Below, in pieces: positions 8,537 to 19,612 of a stretch of 64,000 bases of DNA; the stretch's first letter is position 1, and every line of letters begins with the position of its first letter. A program made the translations under genes and the position numbers. The DNA is taken from positions 1 through 64,000 of the forward strand of contig JAPNUR010000001.1 in NCBI GenBank assembly GCA_026627385.1, read 5' to 3'. Below the pieces are notes generated by a model. It was not told the DNA's origin, searched no databases, and saw only the letters and a program-made list of their open reading frames with translations. The stretch is from Bacillota bacterium (GTDB taxonomy: Bacteria; Bacillota; Sulfobacillia; Sulfobacillales; Sulfobacillaceae).

Positions 8537-11500
8537 ATGAGCATTGTCGGATTACCCCCTCAGCAGGGACTATATGACCCTCACATGGAGCATGACGCCT
8601 GCGGCATCGGGCTAGTCGCCCATGTTCGCGGTCAACGTTCGCACACGATTGTGCAGCAGGCGCTCCAAGTACTAGAGAACATGGACCACCGGGGCGCGCA
8701 AGGCAGTGAAACGAATCAAGGGGACGGCGCAGGAATCCTCATACAAATTCCTCATGCGCTGCTGGCCGATGAGTGCGCCCGTCTAGGCATCGCCCTCCCC
8801 GGGCCTGAGAAATACGGCGTCGGCATGGTCTTTTTGCCGACCGACAGCACAGCCCGGGCCGAATGTGAACGACGGCTCGAAGCCATTGTGCGCGAAGAAG
8901 GGGCAGAGGTGCTAGGATGGCGAGACGTGCCTACGCGCGATGCGGATCTGGGAGCTGCCGCGCGCGCTACGGAACCCGTCATCCGCCAGCTTTTTGTGGG
9001 GCGAGGATACCTTACGGGTGACACGGATGCCTTCCAGCGGAAGTTATACGTCATTCGTCAACGCGCCGAGCATGAATTGCGCCATCACCGCCAGGATGGT
9101 TCGCCTTCGTTTTACTGCGCCAGTTTTTCCTGCCGTACCATCGTCTACAAGGGGATGTTTACCTCTTTCCAAGTGCGCACGTATTACGCTGACTTGAGCG
9201 ACCCGCGACTCACCTCGGCCTTCGCCATCGTGCACTCGCGGTTTAGCACCAACACCTTCCCCAGTTGGGAAAGAGCCCATCCGTATCGGATGGTGGTGCA
9301 CAACGGAGAAATCAACACCTTGCGCGGTAATATTAATTGGATGAAGGCGCGCGAGCCGCTGCTGGAATCGGAACTCTTTGGTGATGACCTAGCCAAGGTG
9401 CGCCCCATCATCGATGAAGACGGGAGCGACACCGCAATTTTCGATAACACGTTAGAATTTCTCGTGTTGGCAGGACGTCCGCTGGCTCACGCCGCCATGA
9501 TGATGATTCCCGAGCCTTGGCCCAATCATGAAAGCATGAGCCCGGCTAAAAAGGCCTTTTACCAATACCATAGCTGTTTGATGGAACCGTGGGACGGGCC
9601 CGCTGCCATGATTATGACCGACGGCAAGCAGATTGTGGCCGTTCTCGACCGCAATGGGCTTCGCCCTGCGCGCTACTACTTGACGAACGACGATTTATTG
9701 GTGTTGGCCTCGGAGGCGGGTGTGCTCGATATTCCTCCCGAAGCGATCGTGCTGAAAGACCGCCTGCGACCGGGACGCATGCTCGTCGTAGACCTAGATG
9801 AGGAACGGATCGTGGACGACGAGGAGATCAAAGAGCAGTATGCGAACGCCCGCCCATATCAGCGATGGCTGGAAGAACATCTCATCCACCTCGACGACGT
9901 GGCTGAGCCTCCGTCGTTCCCGCTTCCCGACCATGACACCATTTTGCGTCGGCAACTGGAGTTTGGGTACACCTATGAAGAACTCGAAAAATTGATTAAG
10001 CCGATGGCGTTGGAAGGGGTCGAACGCGTGGGCTCTATGGGAGCGGACACGCCGCTCGCCGCTCTCTCCGAACGGCCCCAGCTGCTCTATGCGTACTTTA
10101 AGCAACTCTTTGCCCAGGTGACCAACCCCCCGATCGATGCCATCCGCGAAGAGATTGTCATGGGGCTCCCGACGACCATTGGCTCGGAAGGAAACTTGCT
10201 CCACCCTGGGCCGGAAGCCTGTCACCAAATCATTTTGGACACGCCCATCTTGACCAATCGCGAATTTTACAAGCTGGTCCATATCGACGAACCAGGATAT
10301 GAATCGCGCACCTTATCCATTCTCTATCCGGTGGCCGAAGGGGGCAACGGTTTAGAGCGTCACCTAGAACAGCTTTTCCAAGAAGCTGATGATGCGATTC
10401 AAGCCGGGGTCAATATTTTAGTGTTATCTGATCGCGGCCATGACGACACGCATGCGCCGATTCCGGCCTTGTTAGCGGTTTCCGCGTTACACCATCACCT
10501 GATCGACAAAGGCACCCGCACTCGCGCGGCGATTGTCATCGAATCAGGAGAACCGCGCGAAGTCCATCACTTTGCCCTCCTCATCGGATACGGTGCCAGT
10601 GCCATTAACCCCTACCTGGTCTTTGAATCAATTGACGAACAGATTCAAAAAGGGTTGTGGACTGGCATCGATAGTCGCCAGGCCACCAAAAATTACGTGA
10701 AGGCGGTAACCAAGGGAGTTGTCAAGGTTCTATCCAAGATGGGCATTTCCACGATTCAAAGCTATCATGGCGCCCAAATTTTTGAAGCCATTGGCCTTTC
10801 ACAGGAGGTTGTCAATCGCTACTTTGCTCCCACCCCGTCGCGCATTGGCGGCGTGGGCCTGACGGAAATCGCCGAAGAGGTGCGTTTGCGCCATCAAAAG
10901 GCCTATCCCCAGCGCAACGCATTCGGGTTAATTCTCGATTCCGGCGGGCAAATTCAGTGGCGAGCAGATGGCGAGGATCATTTGTATGATCCGGAGTCCG
11001 TCTATTTGCTGCAACAGGCTGCCCGACGCAACGACTTTGGACTGTTCCGCCAATTTGCCGAACGCATTGAGGCCCAGGCACGGGCACGCTTTCACCTCCG
11101 TCACCTGATGGACTTTCAGTGGGCCGACACCCCCATCCCTCTCGACGAGGTAGAGCCAGCGGAAGCCATTGTGCGACGCTTTAAGACCGGTGCGATGTCC
11201 TACGGCTCCATCAGCCAAGAGGCGCATGAAGCGTTAGCCATTGCCATGAACCGCATTGGCGGTAAGAGCAATACGGGTGAAGGCGGGGAGCATCCGGACC
11301 GCTTCATCCCGGACGCCAACGGAGACTGGCGGCGCAGCGCCATCAAGCAAGTGGCATCAGGTCGGTTTGGCGTCACCAGCCACTACCTGGTGAATGCCGA
11401 CGAAATCCAAATCAAAATTGCCCAAGGCGCAAAGCCGGGCGAAGGCGGGCAACTGCCGGGACAGAAGGTCTACCCGTGGATTGCCGAAGTGCGCCACTCC

Positions 11501-13132
11501 ACCCCGGGGGTAGGGCTCATTTCGCCGCCACCACACCATGACATCTACTCGATCGAGGATCTCGCGCAACTTATTTATGACCTGAAAAACGCTAATCCCA
11601 AGGCTCGTATCTCGGTGAAGCTGGTCTCCGAAGTGGGCGTGGGCACCATTGCGGCAGGCGTTGCCAAAGGCAAAGCGGACGTGGTGCTAATTTCGGGCTA
11701 CGACGGAGGCACCGGAGCGGCGCCCGAGACCAGTATCCAACACGCAGGGCTGCCCTGGGAGCTAGGATTAGCGGAAACGCACCAAACGCTGATTCTCAAT
11801 GGCTTACGTGACCGCATTCGCGTCGAAGCCGACGGTAAATTGCTCACCGGCCGTGATGTTGCCATTGCTGCGCTGCTGGGAGCCGAGGAATTCGGGTTCG
11901 CCACCGCTCCGCTCATCACCCTAGGGTGCGTCATGATGCGCGTGTGTCAGCTGGATTCTTGCCCCACGGGCATCGCCACACAAAATCCGGAGCTGCGCCA
12001 ACGCTTTCAGGGTGATCCGCAATACGTTGTGAATTTCATGATGCTGGTCGCGGAAGACTTGCGACGCTACATGGCTAAACTCGGTTTTCGCACGGTCGAC
12101 GAAATGGTGGGGCGTACAGATCGCCTTCAGCCCATCGCCCTGGATCATCATTGGAAAGCCCGTCATGTTGACCTCACGCCCATGCTCTACGTGCCGGTGC
12201 AGCCGCTCCCCCGGCCGGAGGATCGCGTGCGCCAAGACCACCAAATTGCCGAATCCCTCACTGCTCAAGCGCTGATCGCCGCCGCTCAACCGGCCTTAGA
12301 AGGGGAAGGCCCGGTGCGTGCGCACTTTCCGATTCACAATACCGATCGCGCCGTCGGCACGTTATTAGGGAGCCTTATTAGCGCGCGCTATGGGGCGAAG
12401 GGGTTGCCCGAGGATTCCATTATCTTTGACTTTGAAGGGTCTGCTGGTCAAAGCTTTGGAGCCTTTGTGCCGTCCGGGGTGACGTTGACCCTCGTTGGGG
12501 ATGCCAACGATTACGTGGGGAAAGGGTTGTCTGGGGGCAAGTTGGTGGTTTACCCGCATCCCCGCGCCCGATTTCGCGCCGAAAATAACATTATCGTCGG
12601 CAATGTCGCGCTGTACGGAGCTACCTCGGGTGAAGCCTACTTTTCAGGGATGGCGGGCGAACGCTTTGCTGTGCGCAATAGCGGCGCTGTAGCGGTGGTT
12701 GAAGGGGTCGGTGACCACGGGCTGGAGTACATGACGGGCGGACGGGTCGTGGTGCTCGGCCGCACGGGGCGCAACTTTGCAGCCGGCATGTCCGGCGGTA
12801 TCGGGTACGTGCTGGACTTAGACGGCCGTTTCCCGGAGCGCTTAAACCGGGAAATGGTGCTGCTCGAGCGTTTGTCGGATCCCGAAGACATTGACACCCT
12901 GCGCCAGCTCGTTGAGCGGCACGTCGCTTATACGGGCAGCCGTCGCGGCCGCGAAGTGCTCGATCATTGGAACGACATGCTGCACCGCTTCTGGGTCATT
13001 ATCCCCAAGGACTACCAGCGGATGCGACAAGCTATGGCCCGCGCGTTGGCTGCGGGGTTAAATCCCAGCGATGCCGTGATGCAAGCATTTACGGAAAACC
13101 AGCGAGATCTCGCCCGCGTTGGCGGCAATTAA
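8537..13132 (+). CDS. gltB: Glutamate synthase large subunit
   Basis: A protein of about 1531 residues, the usual length for the large subunit. It makes glutamate from glutamine and 2-oxoglutarate in ammonia assimilation. The class-II glutaminase domain is revealed by EHDACGIG; Cys22 becomes the N-terminal nucleophile after propeptide removal, which supports starting at MSIVGLPP (8537) rather than the 8480 frame extension. The FMN-binding synthase domain follows. The 3Fe-4S cysteines are at about 1131, 1137 and 1142 ([12 protein letters not shown]). The C-terminal GxGxG domain contains GGKLVVYP and [10 protein letters not shown]. The ribosome site (AAAGG) is a little far from this ATG. gltD follows after 30 nt. 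Confidence 0.97.
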   Translation: MSIVGLPPQQGLYDPHMEHDACGIGLVAHVRGQRSHTIVQQALQVLENMDHRGAQGSETNQGDGAGILIQIPHALLADECARLGIALPGPEKYGVGMVFLPTDSTARAECERRLEAIVREEGAEVLGWRDVPTRDADLGAAARATEPVIRQLFVGRGYLTGDTDAFQRKLYVIRQRAEHELRHHRQDGSPSFYCASFSCRTIVYKGMFTSFQVRTYYADLSDPRLTSAFAIVHSRFSTNTFPSWERAHPYRMVVHNGEINTLRGNINWMKAREPLLESELFGDDLAKVRPIIDEDGSDTAIFDNTLEFLVLAGRPLAHAAMMMIPEPWPNHESMSPAKKAFYQYHSCLMEPWDGPAAMIMTDGKQIVAVLDRNGLRPARYYLTNDDLLVLASEAGVLDIPPEAIVLKDRLRPGRMLVVDLDEERIVDDEEIKEQYANARPYQRWLEEHLIHLDDVAEPPSFPLPDHDTILRRQLEFGYTYEELEKLIKPMALEGVERVGSMGADTPLAALSERPQLLYAYFKQLFAQVTNPPIDAIREEIVMGLPTTIGSEGNLLHPGPEACHQIILDTPILTNREFYKLVHIDEPGYESRTLSILYPVAEGGNGLERHLEQLFQEADDAIQAGVNILVLSDRGHDDTHAPIPALLAVSALHHHLIDKGTRTRAAIVIESGEPREVHHFALLIGYGASAINPYLVFESIDEQIQKGLWTGIDSRQATKNYVKAVTKGVVKVLSKMGISTIQSYHGAQIFEAIGLSQEVVNRYFAPTPSRIGGVGLTEIAEEVRLRHQKAYPQRNAFGLILDSGGQIQWRADGEDHLYDPESVYLLQQAARRNDFGLFRQFAERIEAQARARFHLRHLMDFQWADTPIPLDEVEPAEAIVRRFKTGAMSYGSISQEAHEALAIAMNRIGGKSNTGEGGEHPDRFIPDANGDWRRSAIKQVASGRFGVTSHYLVNADEIQIKIAQGAKPGEGGQLPGQKVYPWIAEVRHSTPGVGLISPPPHHDIYSIEDLAQLIYDLKNANPKARISVKLVSEVGVGTIAAGVAKGKADVVLISGYDGGTGAAPETSIQHAGLPWELGLAETHQTLILNGLRDRIRVEADGKLLTGRDVAIAALLGAEEFGFATAPLITLGCVMMRVCQLDSCPTGIATQNPELRQRFQGDPQYVVNFMMLVAEDLRRYMAKLGFRTVDEMVGRTDRLQPIALDHHWKARHVDLTPMLYVPVQPLPRPEDRVRQDHQIAESLTAQALIAAAQPALEGEGPVRAHFPIHNTDRAVGTLLGSLISARYGAKGLPEDSIIFDFEGSAGQSFGAFVPSGVTLTLVGDANDYVGKGLSGGKLVVYPHPRARFRAENNIIVGNVALYGATSGEAYFSGMAGERFAVRNSGAVAVVEGVGDHGLEYMTGGRVVVLGRTGRNFAAGMSGGIGYVLDLDGRFPERLNREMVLLERLSDPEDIDTLRQLVERHVAYTGSRRGREVLDHWNDMLHRFWVIIPKDYQRMRQAMARALAAGLNPSDAVMQAFTENQRDLARVGGN

Positions 13133-13162
13133 CCACCCTGGTGAAAGAAAGGACGGGCACAA

Positions 13163-14647
13163 GTGGGTAAAATCACCGGATTTTTAGAGTATGCGCGGCA
13201 ATTGGCTCCAGAGCGCGAAGTGCCCATCCGCGTGGGTGACTTCGATGAATTTTACCGTCCGTTGCCGCCCGAAATCCTGAGTCAACAAGGCGCGCGCTGC
13301 ATGGACTGTGGCGTTCCGTATTGCCATAGCGGCATCTTTTTAAACAACATGACCTCAGGATGCCCCACACACAATTTGATTCCCGAATGGAACGACCTGG
13401 TCTACCGCGGTGCCTGGGAAGAAGCCTTAGGGCGGCTGCTGAAAACGGCCAGCTTTCCGGAATTTACTGGTCGCGTGTGTCCGGCGCCCTGTGAAGGATC
13501 GTGTACGGTGGGGTTACATGGTGAACCTGTCACGATTAAGCAAATTGAACGGGAAATCATTGAGCGGGGATTCCGGGAAGGCTGGGTGAAACCCCGACCA
13601 CCGCGCCACCGTACCGGTAAAAAGGTCGCGGTCATAGGCTCTGGACCTTCTGGCCTCGCTGCTGCAGCCCAGCTTAATACAGCCGGTCACACGGTGACGG
13701 TCTTTGAACGCGCTGACCGTCCCGGCGGCTTATTAACCTATGGCATTCCCAACATGAAGCTCGACAAAGCCATTGTCATGCGGCGCATCGCCCTGATGGA
13801 AGCCGAAGGCATTCGTTTTCGTTGCAACACCGAGGTGGGGGTCAACTACCCCGTCGATGAGTTGCGCCAGCATTTTGATGCCATTGTGCTGTGCCTCGGG
13901 GCAACGCGACCGCGGGACCTCAACATTCCCGGCCGTGACCTTCACGGCATTTACTTCGCCATGGACTTCCTTAGAGAAAACACGCGCCATCTGTTAAGCG
14001 GCGATGTCATGCGCACCCCCATTTCCGCAGCTGGTAAGGACGTCGTCGTCATCGGCGGCGGTGATACCGGTACGGATTGCGTCGGCACGGCGTTGCGCCA
14101 CGGTTGCCGCAGTCTGGTGCAGTTAGAAATCCTCGACCCGGCCCCACCATCCCGGGGCCTCGATAACCCCTGGCCCGAATATCCCCGCGTCATGAAGGTG
14201 GATTACGGACAAGAGGAAGCCCACGCGCTCTTCGGTCACGACCCCCGCGATTACACGGTGACAGCAACTGCGTTTGTGGGCAATGACCGAGGCGAAGTCA
14301 TCGCGGTCGACACCGTCAAAGTATCATGGCAGACGGGGGCGGACGGACGACGCCAACCTGTACCGGTTCCGGGGACGGAACAGCGGGTCCCGGCCCAGCT
14401 CGTCCTCTTAGCAATGGGCTACCTGGGGCCTGAAGATCAACTGCTCGAGCAACTCCGCGTGGCCCGCGATGCCCGCACCAATATCGCGGCTCCTTATGGC
14501 TCCTTCGCCACGAACATTCCTGGGGTATTTGCCGCGGGTGATGCTCGGCGCGGCCAAAGCCTGGTCGTGTGGGCTATTCACGAGGGGCGTGCAGCAGCGC
14601 GCGCCTGCGACCAATACCTGATGGGTTACACGGATCTGGCCCTTTAA
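13163..14647 (+). CDS. gltD: Glutamate synthase small subunit
   Basis: A 494-residue partner of the large subunit that oxidises NAD(P)H and passes electrons to it. The N-terminal region holds two cysteine sets for 4Fe-4S clusters (CMDCGVPYC and CPAPCEGSC). An FAD-binding Rossmann motif VAVIGSGPSGLAAA lies near residue 155, and a nucleotide-binding VVVIGGGDTGTDC near 293. The end (GVFAAGDARRGQSLVVWAI) is the classic FAD-contacting segment. The start is GTG behind GAAAGAAAGGA. It is co-transcribed with gltB. Confidence 0.97.
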   Translation: MGKITGFLEYARQLAPEREVPIRVGDFDEFYRPLPPEILSQQGARCMDCGVPYCHSGIFLNNMTSGCPTHNLIPEWNDLVYRGAWEEALGRLLKTASFPEFTGRVCPAPCEGSCTVGLHGEPVTIKQIEREIIERGFREGWVKPRPPRHRTGKKVAVIGSGPSGLAAAAQLNTAGHTVTVFERADRPGGLLTYGIPNMKLDKAIVMRRIALMEAEGIRFRCNTEVGVNYPVDELRQHFDAIVLCLGATRPRDLNIPGRDLHGIYFAMDFLRENTRHLLSGDVMRTPISAAGKDVVVIGGGDTGTDCVGTALRHGCRSLVQLEILDPAPPSRGLDNPWPEYPRVMKVDYGQEEAHALFGHDPRDYTVTATAFVGNDRGEVIAVDTVKVSWQTGADGRRQPVPVPGTEQRVPAQLVLLAMGYLGPEDQLLEQLRVARDARTNIAAPYGSFATNIPGVFAAGDARRGQSLVVWAIHEGRAAARACDQYLMGYTDLAL

Positions 14648-15126
14648 GGCCTAATGATACGCGCCGCCCTAACCTCGGGCGTTGGGGCGACGCTACGGTT
14701 GCTCCCCGACATTCCTGGCTTCTTTATTGCCTGCCGCGCATACGCTGGCGATCGAGGCCGACACCGGCACTACCTGGCCCATGGTGCATCCCGGATGAGG
14801 CCCGACGCCAGCGCTTGCAAAACCTGAGGGATGGTCCCACCGTCTTTCTCAAGCTGCACGTGCGGCCTGCCATATCCCCTCAAAATGTAGCACAGGCCGG
14901 GATTTCGCGAGCACCAAGCGGTTTTCGCCCCGGAAATCCTGAGATACTTTCCGCGGAACCCGAGATTTCTGGCGCAGCGCCCAAGGCCCGAAAACGCCAA
15001 CAGGTCGACGTCGGGCCGGTTCTTGAAGGGCGGATTCTGCCCCACGTCTCGATCAGCGCAGCGAAACACAGGCCCAGGGCTTCACGCCCTGTCATCGCTG
15101 CCCTAGCCTCCTCCCTGCTCACACCT
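14648..15126. other. Intergenic region between gltD and the formate dehydrogenase operon
   Basis: About 480 bp where gltD and the minus-strand dehydrogenase operon converge. No frame gives a recognisable protein. Two imperfect direct repeats of the type GGAAATCCTGAGAT / GGAACCCGAGATTT (about 14934 and 14956) look like the end of a lost insertion sequence. No hairpin with a U-run is evident for either operon. Confidence 0.4.
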
Positions 15127-15972
15127 TTAGTCCTCGCCGGCCGCCTCCTCTTGCTGCACATACTGATACGCGTAACGTCCCTTGACACACAGCATGCCGT
15201 GTGTCACGGGATGATCCGGAGGCGACGTGACTTTGACAATGCGGTTATCCAGCACGTGCAGGGTTAACCCGCACCCCACCCCGCAATAGCCGCAGACCGT
15301 GTCGGTGGTGGTAATGGCCGCATCGTCCCACTGCCCATTCTGACGCAAGGTCCATTCGGTGCGATCGATCAGCGCACCCGTCGGACACACCGCCACGCAG
15401 TTGCCACAAAACACGCAATCCGACTCAGGCATCGCCCGATCCCATCCGGCATCAATGTGCGCGTGAAATCCGCGGCCCGCCACGCTAATCGCAAAGGTGT
15501 TCTGTGCTTGGTCGCCGCACGCCTCGACACACCGATAGCACAAAATGCATTTGGCATAATCGCGTACGTATAACCCATTGTCGTCGCGCACCGGCTGATG
15601 CCAAGTAGCGCCGCCCCAGTTTTCCGGATGAGCCCCGGTGTCCCGGCACAAGGCTTCAAGCGAAGGCGCTAAACTCGCGTCGCTGGCCGATGCCAGCAGC
15701 TCGGCCACAACACGCCGCGCCCGCTGAACGCGCTCGGAGGTGGTGCGCACCACCATGCCCGGCTCTACCTCGCGGGAACACGCTGCGACCAGCGTTCGAC
15801 TGCCTTCGACTTCCACCACGCAGGCCCGACACGCGTTGGCGGGCGCCAGGTGTTCGTGCCAGCAAAGCGTCGGCACCGGGTGTCCCGCCATGGTCGCGGC
15901 GGCCCGGATGGTGGTACCATACGGCACCGTCACTGTCATCCCATCAATTGTCATGGTCACGTCATTGCCCAT
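15127..15972 (-). CDS. Formate dehydrogenase iron-sulfur module (alpha N-terminal half)
   Basis: 281 residues, starting at ATG 15972 behind GGGAGGTGAG. A plant-type 2Fe-2S domain comes first (Cys 37, 48, 51, 65). Two 4Fe-4S ferredoxin motifs follow (CILCYRCVEAC and CVFCGNCVAVC). Last comes CGYCGVGC...GMLCVKGR, which is the 4Fe-4S cap that begins the molybdopterin domain of formate dehydrogenases. The protein then stops. In known NAD-linked enzymes (FdsA type) all of this is fused to the catalytic domain; here the catalytic part is the separate gene at 17625-19541. It should carry electrons from the molybdenum/tungsten site to the FMN subunit. It is the last gene of the operon. Confidence 0.85.
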   Translation of the reverse strand: MGNDVTMTIDGMTVTVPYGTTIRAAATMAGHPVPTLCWHEHLAPANACRACVVEVEGSRTLVAACSREVEPGMVVRTTSERVQRARRVVAELLASASDASLAPSLEALCRDTGAHPENWGGATWHQPVRDDNGLYVRDYAKCILCYRCVEACGDQAQNTFAISVAGRGFHAHIDAGWDRAMPESDCVFCGNCVAVCPTGALIDRTEWTLRQNGQWDDAAITTTDTVCGYCGVGCGLTLHVLDNRIVKVTSPPDHPVTHGMLCVKGRYAYQYVQQEEAAGED

Positions 15973-15991
15973 CAACTCACCTCCCACATCA

Positions 15992-17191
15992 TCACCGCCA
16001 CAAGGCCGGTCGATCGAGGTACGACAACAAAGCTTGCGGCGCCGTTTGACCCAATCCGCAGATAGAGGCATCGCGCATGGCTTCACCCAGCTCGCGCAGT
16101 TGCTGATAATCGGGCTGGCGGTCCCCGGTCAGTTGTTCCACAAGGCGCTGGGTGCCAATCCGACAGGGCACACATTGGCCGCACGATTCATGAGCAAAAA
16201 ACCGTGCCACCTGACCTAGAATGCGCCAGATATTGACCGTGTCATCGAAGACCATCATAGCGCCCGACCCTAGGCTCGCCCCGTATGCCCGCAGCGATTC
16301 GTTGTCCAATCGCGCCTCCCGACATTCATCCGCCGTCAGCCAGGTCCCTGCAGCGCCACCGATTAACACGGCCTGTAACCGTCCCGACCCTCCAATACCG
16401 CCACCATAGTCCGGATCCATGAGTACGGGCCACAACGGAAAGCCCATAGGCACCTCATAAACGCCAGGGCGGCGAACGTGCCCGCTGACCGCGATGAGCT
16501 TGGTGCCGGGTGCAGACGGGGTGCCCACCGCCCGGTACCATTCCGGGTCATGAGCCAGCACCAGGGCAACGTTGGCCAATGTTTCCACATTTTGAATCAC
16601 CGTTGGGTGGTCCCACAGCCCCCGCTGCGTCGGAAACGGGGGCTTCACCCGGGGCTCAGGACGTTTCCCTTCAATGGAATTGATGAGTGCCGTCTCTTCC
16701 CCGGCAATGTACGCCCCCCCGCCGCGATAGAGATGAAAGGTCAATCGGTCGGCGAGCGGGCCTGCCCAACGCGTCCACCCGAAGGCGTCCTTCAGCAGCG
16801 CTTCGATCTCCGGGTACTCGCCCCGCACATAGAGAAAGGCGTCTCGTGCTCCCACCGCGTACGCGGCAATCGCGAGCCCAGTCAAGGGGCCCCAGGGATC
16901 CCCACTTAACAGCACTCGGTCTTTGAACGTCCCCAGTTCGCTCTCGTCTGCATTCATCACGACGTATTTGATGGGATCGGTGGTCCGCGCCACGCTCGCC
17001 CATTTTTTCCCCGTCGGAAATGCGGCGCCGCCGCGGCCCGTGATATGTGCCGCCGTCACCCACTCAATCACGCCGTCAGGGCCTAGGGCCGCGGCCTGAG
17101 CCAACGCCCGATCATAACCCCGCGCCCGCCACCGCTCCTCGCTCAGCAGGGGCAACACACTCTCGTTGTCAGGAAGAAGCCGCCTTACCAT
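15992..17191 (-). CDS. NADH-binding FMN subunit of formate dehydrogenase (NuoF/FdsB-like)
   Basis: 399 residues, starting at ATG 17191 behind CCAGGAG and overlapping the previous gene by 7 bp. GRGGAAFPTGKKW and GGGAYIAGEETALINSIEG are the FMN/NADH-binding motifs of the 51-kDa complex-I-like family. C-terminal cysteines for a 4Fe-4S cluster are present (SCGQCVPCR plus ICGLG). It passes electrons from formate oxidation to NAD+. The context makes it the diaphorase part of a soluble NAD-dependent formate dehydrogenase rather than respiratory complex I. Confidence 0.9.
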   Translation of the reverse strand: MVRRLLPDNESVLPLLSEERWRARGYDRALAQAAALGPDGVIEWVTAAHITGRGGAAFPTGKKWASVARTTDPIKYVVMNADESELGTFKDRVLLSGDPWGPLTGLAIAAYAVGARDAFLYVRGEYPEIEALLKDAFGWTRWAGPLADRLTFHLYRGGGAYIAGEETALINSIEGKRPEPRVKPPFPTQRGLWDHPTVIQNVETLANVALVLAHDPEWYRAVGTPSAPGTKLIAVSGHVRRPGVYEVPMGFPLWPVLMDPDYGGGIGGSGRLQAVLIGGAAGTWLTADECREARLDNESLRAYGASLGSGAMMVFDDTVNIWRILGQVARFFAHESCGQCVPCRIGTQRLVEQLTGDRQPDYQQLRELGEAMRDASICGLGQTAPQALLSYLDRPALWR

Positions 17192-17619
17192 AGCTGTGAC
17201 TCCTGGCTTAACCGTCGAATACCCTCGGGGGAAGCCGGCGCCACCACGCTTCGCCCGACGAGTGCGGCTGGCGGGGTGTCGCACCGGCCGAGGCAGGGAC
17301 TCTCGTGAACCAATCCTCCGGCGACCGCCCGAACCTGTGCATATAGCGCATCGGCACCATAGAGGTGGCAAATCACATCGGTGCAAATGCGAATGGGTGA
17401 CTCCGACGGCACGTCGTGGGAAAACAAGGCATAAAACGAGGCGACGCCGTACACTTCAGCTGCCGGCACGCCTAGCAGCTCACTTAGTGCCACTAACGAT
17501 TCGCGCTTCAAGGTTCCCTCGTGTTCAACCAAGCGCCAAAGCGCTGGCAGCAGCGACGCCCGCGTCCGCGGCAAGTCTTCAATCAACGATTCCACCGGAT
17601 TGTGAGTCCCATTAGCCAT
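17185..17619 (-). CDS. 2Fe-2S subunit of formate dehydrogenase (NuoE/FdsG-like)
   Basis: 144 residues. A helical N-terminus precedes a thioredoxin-like 2Fe-2S domain with the cysteine pairs CTDVIC and CLGRC, as in 24-kDa complex-I-type subunits. It is shorter than many NuoE proteins but matches FdsG-type gamma subunits. It starts 6 nt after the catalytic subunit gene and overlaps the FMN subunit gene, so the operon is tightly packed. Confidence 0.88.
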   Translation of the reverse strand: MANGTHNPVESLIEDLPRTRASLLPALWRLVEHEGTLKRESLVALSELLGVPAAEVYGVASFYALFSHDVPSESPIRICTDVICHLYGADALYAQVRAVAGGLVHESPCLGRCDTPPAALVGRSVVAPASPEGIRRLSQESQLW

Positions 17620-17624
17620 TTACC

Positions 17625-19541
17625 TCATCCTCTCTCATTCACTCGTTCAATGCGAACCGCCGCGGCCTTGAATTCTGCGGTGCCAGACCGAGGATCGGTG
17701 GCGTCAATGGACAGCACGTTGGTCGGGGTCTCATCCGGAAAGTGAAAGCTCAGAAAGACCGTGCCTGGCGGCACCGATGTGGTCACACGCACCGGCACCA
17801 CCACTTGGCCCCGCCGTGAGCTCACGCGCACCATATCTCCTTCGCCAACCGCCAAGGTTATCGCGTCGTCAGGGTGCAGTTCTAGCCACTCGCGCTCCGG
17901 ATCAGGATGGCCGTAAGCCCGCGACTGCACGCCGGTATTGAAGTATGCCAACCGACGGCCGGTCGTTAATCGAAACGGATAACGGCTATCTACCGGTTCG
18001 GCCGGGGGCACCCACTCAACCGGCTGGAAAGACACCCGGGGGGTCACAACCTCGTCCCAGAGCCGCGTGTGCAGGACAGGCGTGCCTGGATGCCCTTCGC
18101 TAGGACACGGCCACTGTATTCCGCGCGACGCCTCGAGCGCTTCATAGGTAATGCCGCGATAGGTGGGGACGAGCGCTCGCATTTCATCAAATACCTCGGC
18201 AGCGCTCACGGTCGGCCAATCATAACCCAACGCGCGGGCCAAAGCCGATAAGATCCATAAGTCGTCGCGGGACTCCCCGGGCCCCCGCCGCGCCGCGCGC
18301 ACCAGCTGCACTCGCCGCTCGCTATTGGTGTACGTTCCGGTGCTTTCCGCAAATGAGACTCGCGCCGGGAAAACGACATCAGCTCGCGCTGCTGTCTTGG
18401 TCATCACCACGTCTTGAACAATAAGAGCATCCAGACGGTTAAACGCTTCAACAATGTGCCCGCTATTCGCTTCCGACACGAGCGGATTTTCGCCAATCAC
18501 ATAGAGCCCCCGAATGGTCCCTTCTCGCATCGCTTCGAACATCTGACTTTGATTGAGTCCTGGGCGCGCGCTCAACGTCACTCCCCAGGCGGTCTCAAAT
18601 CGTCGGCGGGCGCTTTCGTCACCGACCGGCTGAAATCCCGGCAAGCGGTCTGGCAGCGCGCCCATGTCACCGCCTCCTTGGACGTTGTTTTGCCCGCGCA
18701 GAGGATTGAGTCCGGTACCGGGGCGTCCCACGTGTCCCGTTAATAGCGCCAGGTTAATCAACGCAAACACGTGATCCACGGCGTTGTGATGCTCGGTAAT
18801 CCCGAGCGTCCAGGCAATCATAGCGCGGTCGGCACGAGCATAGGTTCGCGCCACGTGCTCAATTTGTGTGACTGGCACCCCCGACACTGCGGCCGCGCGC
18901 TCAGGCGTCCACCCCGCCACACTGTCCTTGAACGCCTCATAGCCGTCGGTCGCCCGGTCGATAAAGGCCTGGTGAATCAGCCCATCGCGAATAATGACAT
19001 GAGCCATGGCGTTCAAGAGCGCAATGTCACTGCCGACGGCCAGTTGGATGTGTTCGTGGGCTTTGGCCGCCGTCATAGTGCGCCGGGGGTCGATCACGAG
19101 AAGTTGGGCTCCCCTTCTCACCCCTTTCATGATGTGTTGGAAGAGAATCGGATGCGTTTCCGCGGCGTTAGATCCCACTAAGAGGATCACGTCGGTATCG
19201 TGAAAATCCGCATAAGAACTCGTGCTCGCCCCAGTGCCAAATACTGTCGCGAGACCCGCGACGGATGGAGCATGTCAGGTACGGTTGCACGAGTCGACGT
19301 TGTGCGTCCCTAGGACGACCCGCGCAAACTTTTGCGCCAGGTAATTCACCTCGTTGGTGGATTTGGAACAACTAAAGACGGCCAACGCATCGGCACCTGA
19401 CTCGCTGCGAATCCGCGCCAGCACGTTTGCCGCCCGTCGTAAGGCTTCATCCCAGCTCGCGGGGCGCAGTATGCCCTCCTGGTCGCGAATATAAGGCACG
19501 GTGAGGCGCTGAGGCGCCGTCTTAATCAGCTTCATTGTCAT
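17625..19541 (-). CDS. Selenocysteine formate dehydrogenase catalytic subunit (split alpha)
   Basis: 638 residues if the TGA at 19275-19277 is read as selenocysteine 89. The context is NVDSCNRT-U-HAPSVAGL, exactly where formate dehydrogenases place Cys or Sec followed by the catalytic His. The frame is open and homologous on both sides of the TGA. The conserved Arg region NPLRGQNNVQG and a C-terminal molybdopterin dinucleotide-binding domain (about 520-638) are present. The ATG at 19541 follows AGGAGGAGG. The usual N-terminal 4Fe-4S cap is missing and is found instead in the product of 15127-15972. It oxidises formate to CO2 with a Mo or W bis-MGD cofactor. Decoding needs SelA, SelB and tRNA-Sec, which are not in this window. 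Confidence 0.9.
19246..19277 (-). promoter_or_regulatory. UGA codon with SECIS-like hairpin
   Basis: On the coding strand the TGA is followed after 12 nt by a perfect 6-bp stem, GTCGCG-GGTCT-CGCGAC (19246-19262). The apical GGTCT lies 18 nt after the TGA. The Escherichia coli fdhF SECIS has the same loop letters at the same distance. Part of this match is forced by the conserved Gly-Leu codons, but the perfect stem is not. Confidence 0.8.
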
Positions 19542-19612
19542 CCGTTAACCTCCTCCTTTGCCAGTCCTCCGTGAACATCACCGTCAGCGCTTGTCGCGGT
19601 TCTTCCGGGTGC

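Noticed and set aside
14880-15188. Minus-strand ORF of about 100 codons after the dehydrogenase operon
   Set aside because: No family signal and composition like a shadow; probably insertion-sequence debris.
19190-19541. Two separate formate dehydrogenase fragments or a nonsense pseudogene at the TGA
   Set aside because: Frame and homology are perfect across the TGA, the codon is at the Sec position, and a SECIS-like stem follows.
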